The translations under genes and the position numbers were made by a program. Below are positions 10,567 through 19,359 of a stretch of 64,000 nt of DNA, in pieces. Origin of the DNA: Anabaena sphaerica FACHB-251 (GTDB lineage Bacteria; Cyanobacteriota; Cyanobacteriia; Cyanobacteriales; Nostocaceae); contig NZ_JACJQU010000011.1 of NCBI RefSeq assembly GCF_014696825.1, positions 98,330 to 162,329 on the forward strand, read 5' to 3'. Position 1 is the first letter of the stretch. Each line of letters begins with the position of its first letter. The notes below the pieces were generated by a model. That model saw nothing but the letters and a program-made list of their open reading frames with translations. It was not told the DNA's origin and made no database searches.

Positions 10567-11466
10567 GTGTCCACTTCTGCAAAACCATTTCCTATCTGGG
10601 GATTTTTCTTACTGATAACCAACGGTATCCTGATGTTAGCCATCATTTTACTGATTTGGCGACAGCAGAAATTGACCACTGCGTTTGCAACCAGCACTTC
10701 CCCACAACAAGTCAACCTCAACCCTCAAAACCAAGCTTTCGTACCGGAGTTAGGACCCCGCCATAAACTCAATTACAAGCAATGGCTAGAGATCCTCAAA
10801 CAAGAAGCCAAAGTAGCTGCCGAAAACCCGCCTCAGCATTTAACTGTATTGGCCGGAGATTCTTTAAGTTTATGGTTTCCACCTGATTTATTACCCGAAG
10901 ACAGAAATTGGCTAAATCAGGGAATATCCGGTGAAACTAGCGAGGGATTATTAAAAAGATTAGATTTATTTGACCGTACCCAGCCAGAGATAATTTTAGT
11001 CATGGTTGGGATTAATGACCTGATCCGCAGGGTAGGTGATGAAGAAATTTTAGCCAATCAAAAACAAATCATCCGTTATCTACGGAGAACGCACCCCAAA
11101 GCAAAAATTGTCCTCCAGTCGATTTTGCCTCACGGGGGAGAAGAAGTAACTTGGGAAGGACGGGAAAAACTACTGGCTATTTCTAACAGTCATATTCGCA
11201 AGTTAAACGAGGAACTACAAAGGATAGCTAATCAGCAAGGGATTCAATATCTCAACTTGCATCCCTTGTTCACTAACAAGCAAGGTGATATGCGTCGAGA
11301 ATTTAGCACCGATGGCTTACACCTCAATCCCCAAGGCTATACAGTTTGGCGCACTGCATTGCAGATTTACAGTGAACAGGGAACTCTTAACAGGGAACAG
11401 GGAGCAGGGAACAGGGAACAGGGAACTCTTAACAGGGAACAGGGGAGAATAATTAATGACCAATGA
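10567..11466 (+). CDS. SGNH/GDSL-type hydrolase, membrane-anchored
   Basis: A 299-aa protein with one N-terminal membrane helix (about 7-27) and an SGNH hydrolase domain. Block I is LAGDSLSLWF (nucleophile Ser), block III is VGINDL (Asn), and block V is DGLHLNPQGY (Asp and His). The family includes lipases/esterases, thioesterases and acetyl-esterases; the substrate is unknown, probably an envelope ester. It starts at GTG 10567. The last about 25 residues (repeated NREQG units) are encoded by heptamer repeats, so the natural C-terminus was probably shorter. Confidence 0.85.
   Translation: MSTSAKPFPIWGFFLLITNGILMLAIILLIWRQQKLTTAFATSTSPQQVNLNPQNQAFVPELGPRHKLNYKQWLEILKQEAKVAAENPPQHLTVLAGDSLSLWFPPDLLPEDRNWLNQGISGETSEGLLKRLDLFDRTQPEIILVMVGINDLIRRVGDEEILANQKQIIRYLRRTHPKAKIVLQSILPHGGEEVTWEGREKLLAISNSHIRKLNEELQRIANQQGIQYLNLHPLFTNKQGDMRREFSTDGLHLNPQGYTVWRTALQIYSEQGTLNREQGAGNREQGTLNREQGRIINDQ
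11373..11445 (+). repeat. STRR-like repeat inside coding sequence
   Basis: GGGAACA heptamers occur in two blocks, read in frame as repeats of NREQG at the C-terminus of the SGNH hydrolase. Confidence 0.8.
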
Positions 11467-11555
11467 CCAATAACTAATAACTAATGACTAATAACAACTG
11501 AATTGTGTCCTAGCACGAGAAAATGATAAATAGTGATTTTATCAGCAAAACCTCA

Positions 11556-12755
11556 ATGGATACCAAAGCTTTCAAACGCAGCCTCCAACATTCAGAAAAT
11601 TACAATCGTAAAGGGTTTGGACATCAAGCAGAGGTGGCCACCCAGTTGCATTCTGAGTATCAAAGTAACTTAATTCAACAAATACGCGATCGCAACTACA
11701 TCCTCACTAGAGGCAATGTTACCATCCGACTAGCACAGGCATTTGGATTTTGCTGGGGTGTAGAACGTGCAGTAGCTATGGCTTATGAAACCCGTCAGCA
11801 CTTTCCCACAGAACGCATCTGGATTACCAACGAAATTATTCACAATCCTTCTGTGAATCAACGGATGCAGGAAATGGAAGTAAAATTTATCCCTGTTGAA
11901 GCCCATAAAAAAGACTTTTCTGTTGTTGATCAAGGTGATGTAGTCATCCTACCTGCCTTTGGTGCCAGCGTTCAAGAAATGCAGATTTTACATGATAAAG
12001 GTTGTCAAATTGTGGATACAACTTGTCCTTGGGTTTCCAAAGTTTGGAATACAGTTGAAAAACACAAAAAAGGCGAATATACCTCCATTATTCACGGAAA
12101 ATACAAACACGAAGAAACCGTTGCTACCAGTTCTTTTGCAGGTAAATATTTGATTGTCTTGAATTTACCAGAAGCAGAATATGTAACTAACTACATTCTC
12201 AATGGTGGCAACCGTGAGGAATTTTTAGCTAAATTTGCTAAAGCTTGTTCAGCCGGATTTGATCCTGATCAAGATTTAGAACGGGTAGGTATTGCCAACC
12301 AAACCACCATGCTCAAAGGTGACACCGAAAAAATTGGTAAACTGCTTGAACGAACCATGATGCAAAAATATGGGACAACAGAATTAAATCAGCATTTCCA
12401 AAATTTTAACACCATCTGCGACGCTACCCAAGAACGCCAAGATGCAATGTTGGAACTAGTCGAACACAAACTAGATTTAATGGTAGTAATTGGTGGGTTT
12501 AATTCATCAAATACTACTCAACTACAACAGATTGCTTTTGATCGCAGTATTCCTTCCTATCACATTGATAGTGTTGAACGCATTAAATCAGGTGATGCCA
12601 TCGAAAATCGACAACTAACAGGAGAATTGGTAACAACAAAAAACTGGTTACCAGCAGGAGAAATAGTTGTCGGTATAACCTCTGGTGCTTCTACACCCGA
12701 TAAGGTAGTAGAAGATATCATTGAGAAAATTTTTGCTTTAAAAGCAACATGGTAA
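11556..12755 (+). CDS. ispH: 4-hydroxy-3-methylbut-2-enyl diphosphate reductase
   Basis: The last enzyme of the MEP isoprenoid pathway, converting HMBPP to IPP and DMAPP with a [4Fe-4S] cluster. The three cluster cysteines are visible in GFCWGVE (C66), DTTCPWV (C157) and TICDATQ (C288). I place the start at ATG 11556 because [14 protein letters not shown] matches the conserved cyanobacterial N-terminus; an in-frame ATG at 11523 would add 11 unconserved residues. At 399 aa it is the long cyanobacterial/plant form. Downstream lies a repeat-rich gap. Confidence 0.95.
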   Translation: MDTKAFKRSLQHSENYNRKGFGHQAEVATQLHSEYQSNLIQQIRDRNYILTRGNVTIRLAQAFGFCWGVERAVAMAYETRQHFPTERIWITNEIIHNPSVNQRMQEMEVKFIPVEAHKKDFSVVDQGDVVILPAFGASVQEMQILHDKGCQIVDTTCPWVSKVWNTVEKHKKGEYTSIIHGKYKHEETVATSSFAGKYLIVLNLPEAEYVTNYILNGGNREEFLAKFAKACSAGFDPDQDLERVGIANQTTMLKGDTEKIGKLLERTMMQKYGTTELNQHFQNFNTICDATQERQDAMLELVEHKLDLMVVIGGFNSSNTTQLQQIAFDRSIPSYHIDSVERIKSGDAIENRQLTGELVTTKNWLPAGEIVVGITSGASTPDKVVEDIIEKIFALKATW

Positions 12756-12909
12756 TTCTTAATTAGAGACAAGGGAAGCAGGGGTAACAATTATTTATTC
12801 CCTCTTCCTAGTCCCCAATCCCCAGCTATTTGGCATTTTGGCACTCGTCTAGTAAAGTAACTTGATATATTGCAGAAATTACCAAGATGTTTTTAATTTT
12901 TATACAGGA

Positions 12910-12933
12910 GACGGGATTAAACCCGTCTTTTTT
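12910..12933 (+). terminator. U-tailed hairpin 1 of a ~120-bp array
   Basis: Stem GACGGG / CCCGTC with loop ATTAAA, followed by six T. It could be the ispH terminator, or the 3' end of a small RNA, since two similar hairpins follow at about 120-bp intervals. Confidence 0.75.
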
Positions 12934-13030
12934 GTCATTTGAGGATTTGCCATTTTGGCAGAAGTTAACAGAATAATTGTGCTATATTGATAAAAATTGC
13001 AGCGATTAATTAATGAATAAAACAATTTGC

Positions 13031-13053
13031 ACGGGTTAAATTCCCGTTCTTCT
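13031..13053 (+). terminator. U-tailed hairpin 2 of the array
   Basis: Stem ACGGG / CCCGT with loop TTAAATT, followed by TCTTCTT. It begins exactly 120 bp after the matching ACGGG of hairpin 1. Confidence 0.6.
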
Positions 13054-13152
13054 TGTTTATTTCATTTACAATCCTGACAACCTATTGAATTTTATTTCTA
13101 CTATTTTTTTCCATATTCCAAGGTGTATTGCCACTTTCAAGCTATTAGTGCG

Positions 13153-13179
13153 GACGGGATAACCCCCCGTCTTTTTTTT
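13153..13179 (+). terminator. U-tailed hairpin 3 of the array
   Basis: Stem GACGGG / CCCGTC followed by eight T, a strong intrinsic-terminator shape. Its ACGGG lies 123 bp after that of hairpin 2. Confidence 0.75.
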
Positions 13180-13221
13180 GATATTAAACAGAAAATTCTC
13201 ACCAGATAGATACTCGACTTC

Positions 13222-13357
13222 CAATACTGTTCGGTTAAGGATTTTTGTAGGTTGGGTTGAACAAAGTGAAACCCAACAAATCTCTGTAAATGTTGGGTTT
13301 TGTCCCTCAACCCAACCTACCCAATTTCATGGTTTTGAGCTTAACCGACAAGTATTG
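13222..13357. repeat. nested MITE-like element
   Basis: The outer ends CAATACTGTTCGGTTAAG and (inverted) CTTAACCGACAAGTATTG match as an 18-bp inverted repeat with two mismatches. Inside, 13247-13320 is a second element with perfect 14-bp ends GTAGGTTGGGTTGA / TCAACCCAACCTAC. This looks like one small element inserted in another. Confidence 0.75.
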
Positions 13358-13556
13358 ACTCGACTTCTCCAATAAGTCGGGGATATGGGTATTACGTTTT
13401 TTAAAGTTGGAGAACTAGGATAACTTATTTTTTTTGCAACCGCATCATCTATTATCAGTTTTTCGCATATTTGCATACATCCTCTAGGAAGATGCAGCTA
13501 CAAAACCAGACAGGCTAAATTAGTTTGGGATGTTGTTATGCACTGGATTTATATTG

Positions 13557-13584
13557 AGGTTTGGTTAACCACCAAACCTTTTTT
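13557..13584 (+). terminator. U-tailed hairpin
   Basis: Perfect 8-bp stem AGGTTTGG / CCAAACCT with loop TTAACCA and a following T-run. No protein gene precedes it within 800 bp, so it may end a small RNA. Confidence 0.65.
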
Positions 13585-13820
13585 GTTTATCAGCATTTAG
13601 AACTTTAGCCGTCAGCAAGAAAGTAATACAGATTTGCCAGGATCGCTACATCCAGTCGGTAGGGGTTGATCAACCGCAGCATATAGCAATAGTAAATCAT
13701 AGATTCTACAAACACGCTACTGAACAAGAACAGGACTTACGCGCAAGTAAGGTCAAAACTAACCACAGAGGACACTGAGGAAAGGTCTGAATAAGAGTTT
13801 GGGAGAGTTTTTGTTGCGTC

Positions 13821-13933
13821 AGGACTTACGCAAAACAGAACGGAAGTAGGAGTAATACTGCAACGGGCAAGCAAGCTACATGAATTACCCCTACGCAAGA
13901 ATCAGGTTTTGAGTTCAATCTTGCGTAAGTCCT
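13821..13933. repeat. MITE family B, copy 1
   Basis: Perfect 13-bp inverted ends AGGACTTACGCAA / TTGCGTAAGTCCT enclose about 87 bp of non-coding DNA. The second copy is at 34802-34893, and a solo end lies near 13733. Confidence 0.85.
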
Positions 13934-13939
13934 AAATTA

Positions 13940-13972
13940 AGATCCCAGACTTGTTAGAAAAGGTGAGGATCT
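13940..13972. repeat. diverged RAYT-type palindrome
   Basis: AGATCCCAGACTTGTT ... AAGGTGAGGATCT is a decayed copy of the AGATCCCCGACTTCT palindrome family, immediately next to MITE family B. Confidence 0.5.
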
Positions 13973-14034
13973 GAAGTAATTTTAACCAACCAGGGATACT
14001 GTTTAAGGTGCGTGTAAAGATAGGTTATGCCTAT

Positions 14035-14125
14035 TAGACCTCTCCGGAAATATGGTAGAGACGTTCCGCCGGAACGTCTCTACAAGGGTTTCAAACCACG
14101 CACATTTAATTACCGGAGATGTCTA
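14035..14125 (+). repeat. MITE family A, copy 2
   Basis: A 91-bp element with ends TAGACCTCTCCGG and CCGGAGATGTCTA and the central GTAGAGACGTTCC palindrome. By eye it is identical along its length to the copy at 48668-48758. Confidence 0.85.
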
Positions 14126-14269
14126 TTCTGATAAATTGTACTTTTTTGTAAAATGTAAAATAAAATGTAAAAATTTAAACTTAATCATTATGGGCAACTG
14201 CTCGAATCACGAGTATAAAAGTAAAAATACTCAGTTCCAAAAGATTCTCCGCATTGACTGAAAACCAAG

Positions 14270-16636
14270 ATGGCCAAGCACTCGCGTAAGGTGAAACCAA
14301 AAGCAGCTAGAACTGATCAGCCTCGTGCTGGTGCATTGAAAAGAATAGCTAAAAAATCTCAAAAACAATCTCGATGGCGCAGTTGGCTGTTGTCAACCTT
14401 GGCATGGATTATTTTGTTGGGTAGTGCTGGTGTAATTATCGCTTTTGGCTGGATTAGCATTCTTTTTATACTTAATCCAGAACAGGTTAGCTGGCTAAAT
14501 AAATATTTACCAGAAGGCGCGAAAATTGATGTCAGTCAAAAAGATATCCCCCAAACCCTAGCCGAAATCGAACTTACCTTAGAGAAACAAAACCGCATAG
14601 TTGGAGAAAGTCTATCTTTAGATGCTGTAAATCCAAAAAATAATCAAAAAGCAAATTTATTTCTACTGCCAGTTTTCCAAAAACGTAATAATTGTCAGTC
14701 TGATTGTCAAGAACTGGTGGAAGTGAGGGTTTATCAACGCTCAAAAGATTTAGAATATCAATTTCAAGCACAAACCTACTACCATCTAGTCACACAACTG
14801 GCTATCACTGGACTTACAAAGTCTTTTGTGGAATCTCCCCTGGGTAAAAATGTTTCCGAGTCCCAGAAGCAGGAGGGAAAAACTCAGTTACCTTTAACTG
14901 AGATAAAAGCTTTTAATGATTCTCCATTATCACCAGGGTTCTGGTTTTATTTGCGTGGTGAACATAAACAAGGAGATGGGGCGATTGCTTATGGACAAAT
15001 TGTTCACTACAATCAAGAGCTTCGCAGTTTACAACAAATGTTATCTTGGAAAAATCCTAATGGGCAATTACCCAAATGGCAGCAGATAACCGGTAGTGCT
15101 ACAAAAGAGTTATTTATAGACCAAACAGTAGGTTTAGATCCACAGTTACAAGTTTATCAAATCAAAGAAGGCAAATTAGTTAAGAATTCTGTGGTACTAG
15201 AACCAATTAACCTTAAATCTTTATTTGAGGATTTTAGTTATCAAAAATCCCTATTATTGGCGCGAAATGGATTGTGGACACCAGCTGATGCTTGGTTGAC
15301 ATCTCTCCAAAAACAGCGTCAACAGCCTTTTCCAGATTCTGTCCAGGCGCAAATTGATTTAATTCGCCTGCATTCTCAATTTACCAAAATTCAAGCTGAT
15401 AAAAGTTGGGCTAGTCCTAGTCAACAAGTGCTGACAGCTTTAATTGATGGTCGCTGGGAACGAGCTTTACAGGTTTTGACAACATCTTATAATAACGAGC
15501 AAGAAATTTCTAACCTACTTAAAAGTGATAGAGGTAGATTATGGAATCGGACAACTGTGGCTTTGCAACTAAACCCCAGTAGAAAGGCCGTGTTAGCTTG
15601 GGCATATCTGATATTAACTGTGCAAAGGGGAGAGCAACGAGCTAATACTTGGTTACAAGGACAGCCAAACATTAATGAAGAAACTCTAGTTTATCTTCAA
15701 GGTATGTTAGCAAAACTCAATGACGAAGTGACAAATGCTCATCAGAGTCAGATTATCGGTGGGGTGCAAAAAATTTCCAAGATTAATAATATTGATTGGC
15801 TACCAGTAGATGGTCAAGCAGAGGTAAAAATTGCAGATAACCAAATTTGGTATCAGGTAGATGTGGGTGCATTCCATGATGGAACAAGTTGGTTAAGTTA
15901 CCCGTTTGCTAATTTCTCACTACCAAAAATTCAAACTAGCCAATTTTGGGCGAAAATTTTGGGAATTAGTGCTGATCCCAATATCCAAATAGTTGTTTGG
16001 CTACCTAATGGAGAACAGCAAATAAATACCGCTACTATTAAAGCTGTACAAATGAGGAACGGGGTTTTACGACTTTTAGCCGCTGGTGATTTGATTCGGG
16101 AAAATAAAGATAGTTCTCTTCAACCCAAACCTCTGGCTTTAACTTCCGCTGCATTAGAATGGGTACAAGCATCTCCCATCAGTATTGAAGCTCTTGATCA
16201 ACAAAATCCTCAAGCTGTACAGACAATTTTACCGAGTGTGTGGCGTTCTTTGCAGCAGTCTGGCGATATTTCTCCTGGTCAGGTTCCCAACTTTGAGGAA
16301 ATAAAGGGAAAAATGAGTAATTGGCCTGTGCAGATGATTGATATCACCAATGATGGCACTCTTGATGTGGTTTTGACTATTTCTGGTTCAGCTATAGCCT
16401 CTTTGACTCAGGCTGGAAATGAAAATTGGGGCAATGGAAAAGAGAATAAACGTTCCCGGACTGTGATTTTTTCGGCTAATGGTGAGGTTATCTATACTGA
16501 TTTTGCTGCCAAATCACCGCAAACGCTGATCGCGATCGCTAAACTTAACAGTGACCAATCTCTAGCTTTGTTGGTAGAAAATAATGATAAATATAGCTTG
16601 AGGCGCTGGTCAGCCACTAATCAGCGCCTAGAATAG
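14270..16636 (+). CDS. large membrane-anchored protein, unknown
   Basis: A 788-aa protein. A basic N-terminus (AKHSRKVKPKAARTDQPR) is followed by one or two hydrophobic helices (about 41-70) and then about 700 residues predicted outside the membrane, without a motif I can name. A paired-Cys NNCQSDCQE segment (about 140) could form a disulfide. The last about 100 residues (VQMIDITNDGTLDVVLTISG) resemble an FG-GAP/VCBS-like strand pattern. I take it as a conserved cyanobacterial protein of unknown function. ATG start. It faces the small coiled-coil gene convergently, 17 bp apart. Confidence 0.75.
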   Translation: MAKHSRKVKPKAARTDQPRAGALKRIAKKSQKQSRWRSWLLSTLAWIILLGSAGVIIAFGWISILFILNPEQVSWLNKYLPEGAKIDVSQKDIPQTLAEIELTLEKQNRIVGESLSLDAVNPKNNQKANLFLLPVFQKRNNCQSDCQELVEVRVYQRSKDLEYQFQAQTYYHLVTQLAITGLTKSFVESPLGKNVSESQKQEGKTQLPLTEIKAFNDSPLSPGFWFYLRGEHKQGDGAIAYGQIVHYNQELRSLQQMLSWKNPNGQLPKWQQITGSATKELFIDQTVGLDPQLQVYQIKEGKLVKNSVVLEPINLKSLFEDFSYQKSLLLARNGLWTPADAWLTSLQKQRQQPFPDSVQAQIDLIRLHSQFTKIQADKSWASPSQQVLTALIDGRWERALQVLTTSYNNEQEISNLLKSDRGRLWNRTTVALQLNPSRKAVLAWAYLILTVQRGEQRANTWLQGQPNINEETLVYLQGMLAKLNDEVTNAHQSQIIGGVQKISKINNIDWLPVDGQAEVKIADNQIWYQVDVGAFHDGTSWLSYPFANFSLPKIQTSQFWAKILGISADPNIQIVVWLPNGEQQINTATIKAVQMRNGVLRLLAAGDLIRENKDSSLQPKPLALTSAALEWVQASPISIEALDQQNPQAVQTILPSVWRSLQQSGDISPGQVPNFEEIKGKMSNWPVQMIDITNDGTLDVVLTISGSAIASLTQAGNENWGNGKENKRSRTVIFSANGEVIYTDFAAKSPQTLIAIAKLNSDQSLALLVENNDKYSLRRWSATNQRLE

Positions 16637-16653
16637 TGAGCAAATTCTTGGGT

Positions 16654-16857
16654 TTATTCTTCGTGGCTAGAAGATTCTAGTCTTTGGCTCTTGAGGTTCT
16701 GTAACTGTTGTAGCAGGGAATCTACTTCCGCTTGCAGGTCAATAAATTTTTCTTGTTGTTCGTCCCCATAATAAGCTTTAGTAAGCTTTTTGACCAATTC
16801 ACTATGAGATTCGCAACTGGCAACACTGGATGATAAAGTAGACATGGTTATACTCAT
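16654..16857 (-). CDS. small coiled-coil protein, unknown
   Basis: About 67 aa, largely helical: EQQEKFIDLQAEVDSLLQQLQNLKSQ is a good coiled-coil heptad pattern. The frame opens at a TTG (16863), with ATGs at 16857 and 16845; none has a clear SD, so the start is uncertain. No family recognised. It may be a small regulatory or scaffold protein; this is inference only. Confidence 0.55.
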   Translation of the reverse strand: MSITMSTLSSSVASCESHSELVKKLTKAYYGDEQQEKFIDLQAEVDSLLQQLQNLKSQRLESSSHEE

Positions 16858-17095
16858 TTGCAAACTTGGCTCACACCATTTGAGATATTATAATAATGTC
16901 ATATTAAAACTTTCTTAAAACATTGTATACTTTCCATTACATACTCTAATAGGTTTACCGTTTAGTCATAAGAGACTGCGATGAGAGCGACTCTGTTCCT
17001 GAGATGACATCGCCCTTTGCATGGTAAAGTGATTGACACTATAAAAAAATCCAATTTTCCCATCTCAAATCCCTAGTTAAGAAGTTTAGAATCCT

Positions 17096-18187
17096 GTGAC
17101 TTTGAGCTTGTCTGTTGCTAAATCTCATCGCCAACCTTGGCCCGGTCTGATAGAAGCCTATCGGGAATACTTGCCTGTCACCGAAAGCACTCCAGTTGTT
17201 ACTCTCTTGGAAGGTAACACACCTTTAATTCCTGTGCCAGCGATCGCAGAACGCATTGGTAAACAGGTCAAGGTATTTGTTAAATATGATGGTCTCAACC
17301 CCACCGGCAGCTTCAAAGACCGGGGTATGACCATGGCCATTACCAAGGCTAAGGAAGCTGGAGCTAAGGCGGTGATTTGTGCTAGTACAGGTAATACTTC
17401 CGCTGCTGCTGCGGCTTATGCTCAACGCGGAGGAATGAAACCTTTTGTGTTGATTCCTGATGGTTATGTAGCTTTGGGTAAGTTGGCACAAGCGTTACTC
17501 TATGGCGCTGAAGTATTAGCTATTAAAGGAAATTTTGACCGGGCTTTAGAAATAGTCCGGGAAATGGCGGAACATTATCCCATCACTTTGGTAAATTCTG
17601 TCAATCCTTACCGCTTGGAAGGTCAGAAAACTGGCGCTTTTGAAGTGGTGGATGCTTTGGGTAATGCTCCTGACTGGTTATGTATTCCGGTAGGAAATGC
17701 GGGAAATATCACAGCATATTGGATGGGTTTTTGTCAATACCATCAAGATAGAAAATGCGATCGCTTACCGAAAATGATGGGTTTTCAAGCTGCTGGTGCT
17801 GCACCTTTGGTATATGGTCAACCAGTAGCACATCCTGAAACTTTAGCGACTGCGATTAGAATTGGTAATCCAGCCAGTTGGGATAAAGCGATCGCTGCTC
17901 AAACTGCTAGTCAAGGTTGTTTTAACGCTGTCACAGATGAGGAAATTCTTGACGCTTATCGGCTGTTAGCGTCATCGGAAGGGATTTTCTGTGAACCTGC
18001 CAGCGCGGCTTCTGTAGCTGGGTTGTTAAAGGTGAAAGATCAAGTTCCTACAGGTGCAACTGTGGTTTGTGTCCTCACGGGTAATGGTTTGAAAGACCCA
18101 GATACAGCAATTAAACACAGTCATGCTCAGTTTAAACAGGGTATTCCCGCAGAGTTGAAAGCTGTAGCTGAAGCGATGGGATTTTAA
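17096..18187 (+). CDS. thrC: threonine synthase
   Basis: A 363-aa PLP enzyme converting O-phospho-L-homoserine to threonine. The PLP lysine lies in [11 protein letters not shown] (K74), [15 protein letters not shown] is the phosphate/substrate loop, and the C-terminal [12 protein letters not shown] is typical of the short bacterial class. It starts at GTG 17096. It is monocistronic, and the downstream neighbour is convergent. Confidence 0.95.
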   Translation: MTLSLSVAKSHRQPWPGLIEAYREYLPVTESTPVVTLLEGNTPLIPVPAIAERIGKQVKVFVKYDGLNPTGSFKDRGMTMAITKAKEAGAKAVICASTGNTSAAAAAYAQRGGMKPFVLIPDGYVALGKLAQALLYGAEVLAIKGNFDRALEIVREMAEHYPITLVNSVNPYRLEGQKTGAFEVVDALGNAPDWLCIPVGNAGNITAYWMGFCQYHQDRKCDRLPKMMGFQAAGAAPLVYGQPVAHPETLATAIRIGNPASWDKAIAAQTASQGCFNAVTDEEILDAYRLLASSEGIFCEPASAASVAGLLKVKDQVPTGATVVCVLTGNGLKDPDTAIKHSHAQFKQGIPAELKAVAEAMGF

Positions 18188-18240
18188 AGACAGGTGAAAG
18201 GTGATAGGTGAAAAAAGACAGAAGGTTATTCCTCCTCATC

Positions 18241-18335
18241 ACCCCACCTCTCCATCACCCCATCACCCCATCACCCCATCACTCCCTATTTCCCCTACTT
18301 CCTCTACTTCCCCTACTTCCCCTACTTCCGCTGCT
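18241..18335. repeat. STRR-like repeats between convergent genes
   Basis: CCCATCA heptamers (about 18252-18288) and CTACTTC-type heptamers (about 18294-18330) occur in succession. The second block is translated at the end of the coiled-coil gene. Confidence 0.8.
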
Positions 18336-18790
18336 GCTCGCGCCTTTGCTAAACTATCAATAGCATCACCTAAAGCAGTAGTTAGGTTGTTGCGGGTTTG
18401 GGCGTGATTTTCCTGTTCTGTATTCAAAGCTTGGATTAAGCGATCGCGTTCTTGCGTCACAGCAACAACTTTGGCTTTTAATTCCTCTACAGATGTCAAT
18501 TGTGATATTTCTGGCTCAATCGCTGTTGTGGTAGTCTCCGCAATATTATCAGCGTTTATACCTTGCAATTTCTGAAGTTCAGCTTTTACAGATGCGATCG
18601 CTTGCTGGTACATCTTGGCATCTGCGCGACGCTGTTCTGATTCAGTATTATAGAGTTGTCTCCATTTTTGTGAACTTTCCCAAGCTTCATCACGTTTTTG
18701 TTGCAGTTCGACCAGTTGCTGTTTCAGGGCTTGAATTTCGGCTAACCACTGTTGTGTTAAATGGGCTGTTTTATCAATATTGTCAGTCAT
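18263..18790 (-). CDS. coiled-coil protein, unknown
   Basis: About 175 aa from the ATG at 18790 (MTDNIDKTAHLTQQW); the open frame extends further upstream, but that part looks non-coding. Nearly the whole protein is coiled coil, with heptads through QALKQQLVELQQKRDEAW and later ELKAKVVAVTQERDRL. The C-terminus (EVGEVGEVEEVGEIG) is encoded by CTTCCC-type heptamer repeats. No catalytic motif. Homologues of this sort in Nostocales are hypothetical. Confidence 0.65.
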   Translation of the reverse strand: MTDNIDKTAHLTQQWLAEIQALKQQLVELQQKRDEAWESSQKWRQLYNTESEQRRADAKMYQQAIASVKAELQKLQGINADNIAETTTTAIEPEISQLTSVEELKAKVVAVTQERDRLIQALNTEQENHAQTRNNLTTALGDAIDSLAKARAAAEVGEVGEVEEVGEIGSDGVMG

Positions 18791-18901
18791 TAGTTTAGTT
18801 AAATGTAGCAAATAGCTAGTAACGATGCAGAGAATAGACACTTCTGGAGGGATTATATCTTTTGAACGAGATAAATCAGTATTAACACAGGCTAATACCA
18901 C

Positions 18902-19359
18902 GTTATTAGAGGATGTTTTAAAAGTTTTGAATGTATAAATAAACCCCTCTCCAAACCTCTCCCCGACGCGGGGAGAGGCTTTGAAACCCCCATTCCCTCG
19001 TAGGGAAGGGGGAAAGGGGGGTTAGGTTACTGAAGATTATTAGTTTCATCTAATACTTTTCAAACAACCTCTTAGATAGTGCTGGTTAAATTTTGCACCA
19101 ACAGCCTGATTTGAAGCTGGAAGTGACAGTTAACCAAGAACTCAGCGAACTACAAGATATTACTCAGGAGCGATTGCAAGCCATTACACAATACTTACAA
19201 TTAAAGTAGCAAATCAGTGATGATAGGGTAAACACTCAAATAGGAACAGAAACTAAAGAAAAATACTAAACTTGTGCTTACAGTAGAACTACGGGAAAGT
19301 TACTAATGGAAACTCTGCCAGAACCACGCTAAATCAATCTAAATAAATATATTGAAGAT
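18902..19359. other. intergenic with MITE and a gene scrap
   Basis: It contains MITE family C copy 1 (18908-19072). From about 19098 to 19209 there is a frame without start codon (QQPDLKLEVTVNQELSELQD...LQLK-stop) that looks like the C-terminal end of a helical protein, possibly a decayed gene. Confidence 0.5.
18908..19072. repeat. MITE family C, copy 1
   Basis: The ends AGAGGATGTTTTAAAAGT and (inverted) ACTTTTCAAACAACCTCT form an imperfect inverted repeat. The interior carries CCCCTCTCCAAACCTCTCC and a GGGGTTAGGTT tract. The second copy, with an insertion, is at 56903-57114. Confidence 0.8.

Larger units (their letters stand above)
12756..14269. other. 1.5-kb repeat nest without a protein gene
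   Basis: No credible protein gene. It contains three U-tailed hairpins (12910, 13031, 13153), a nested MITE (13222-13357), a fourth U-tailed hairpin (13557), a MITE of the AGGACTTACGCAA family (13821-13933) with a solo end near 13733, a diverged RAYT-type palindrome (13940-13972) and MITE family A copy 2 (14035-14125). All are listed separately. Confidence 0.7.

Noticed and set aside
13178..13375. 65-codon open frame in the repeat nest
   Set aside because: It is made of the nested MITE and its flanks; repeat DNA, not a gene.
12756..14269. CRISPR array in the repeat nest
   Set aside because: Repeats differ in sequence and length, there are no uniform spacers, and no cas genes occur in the window.
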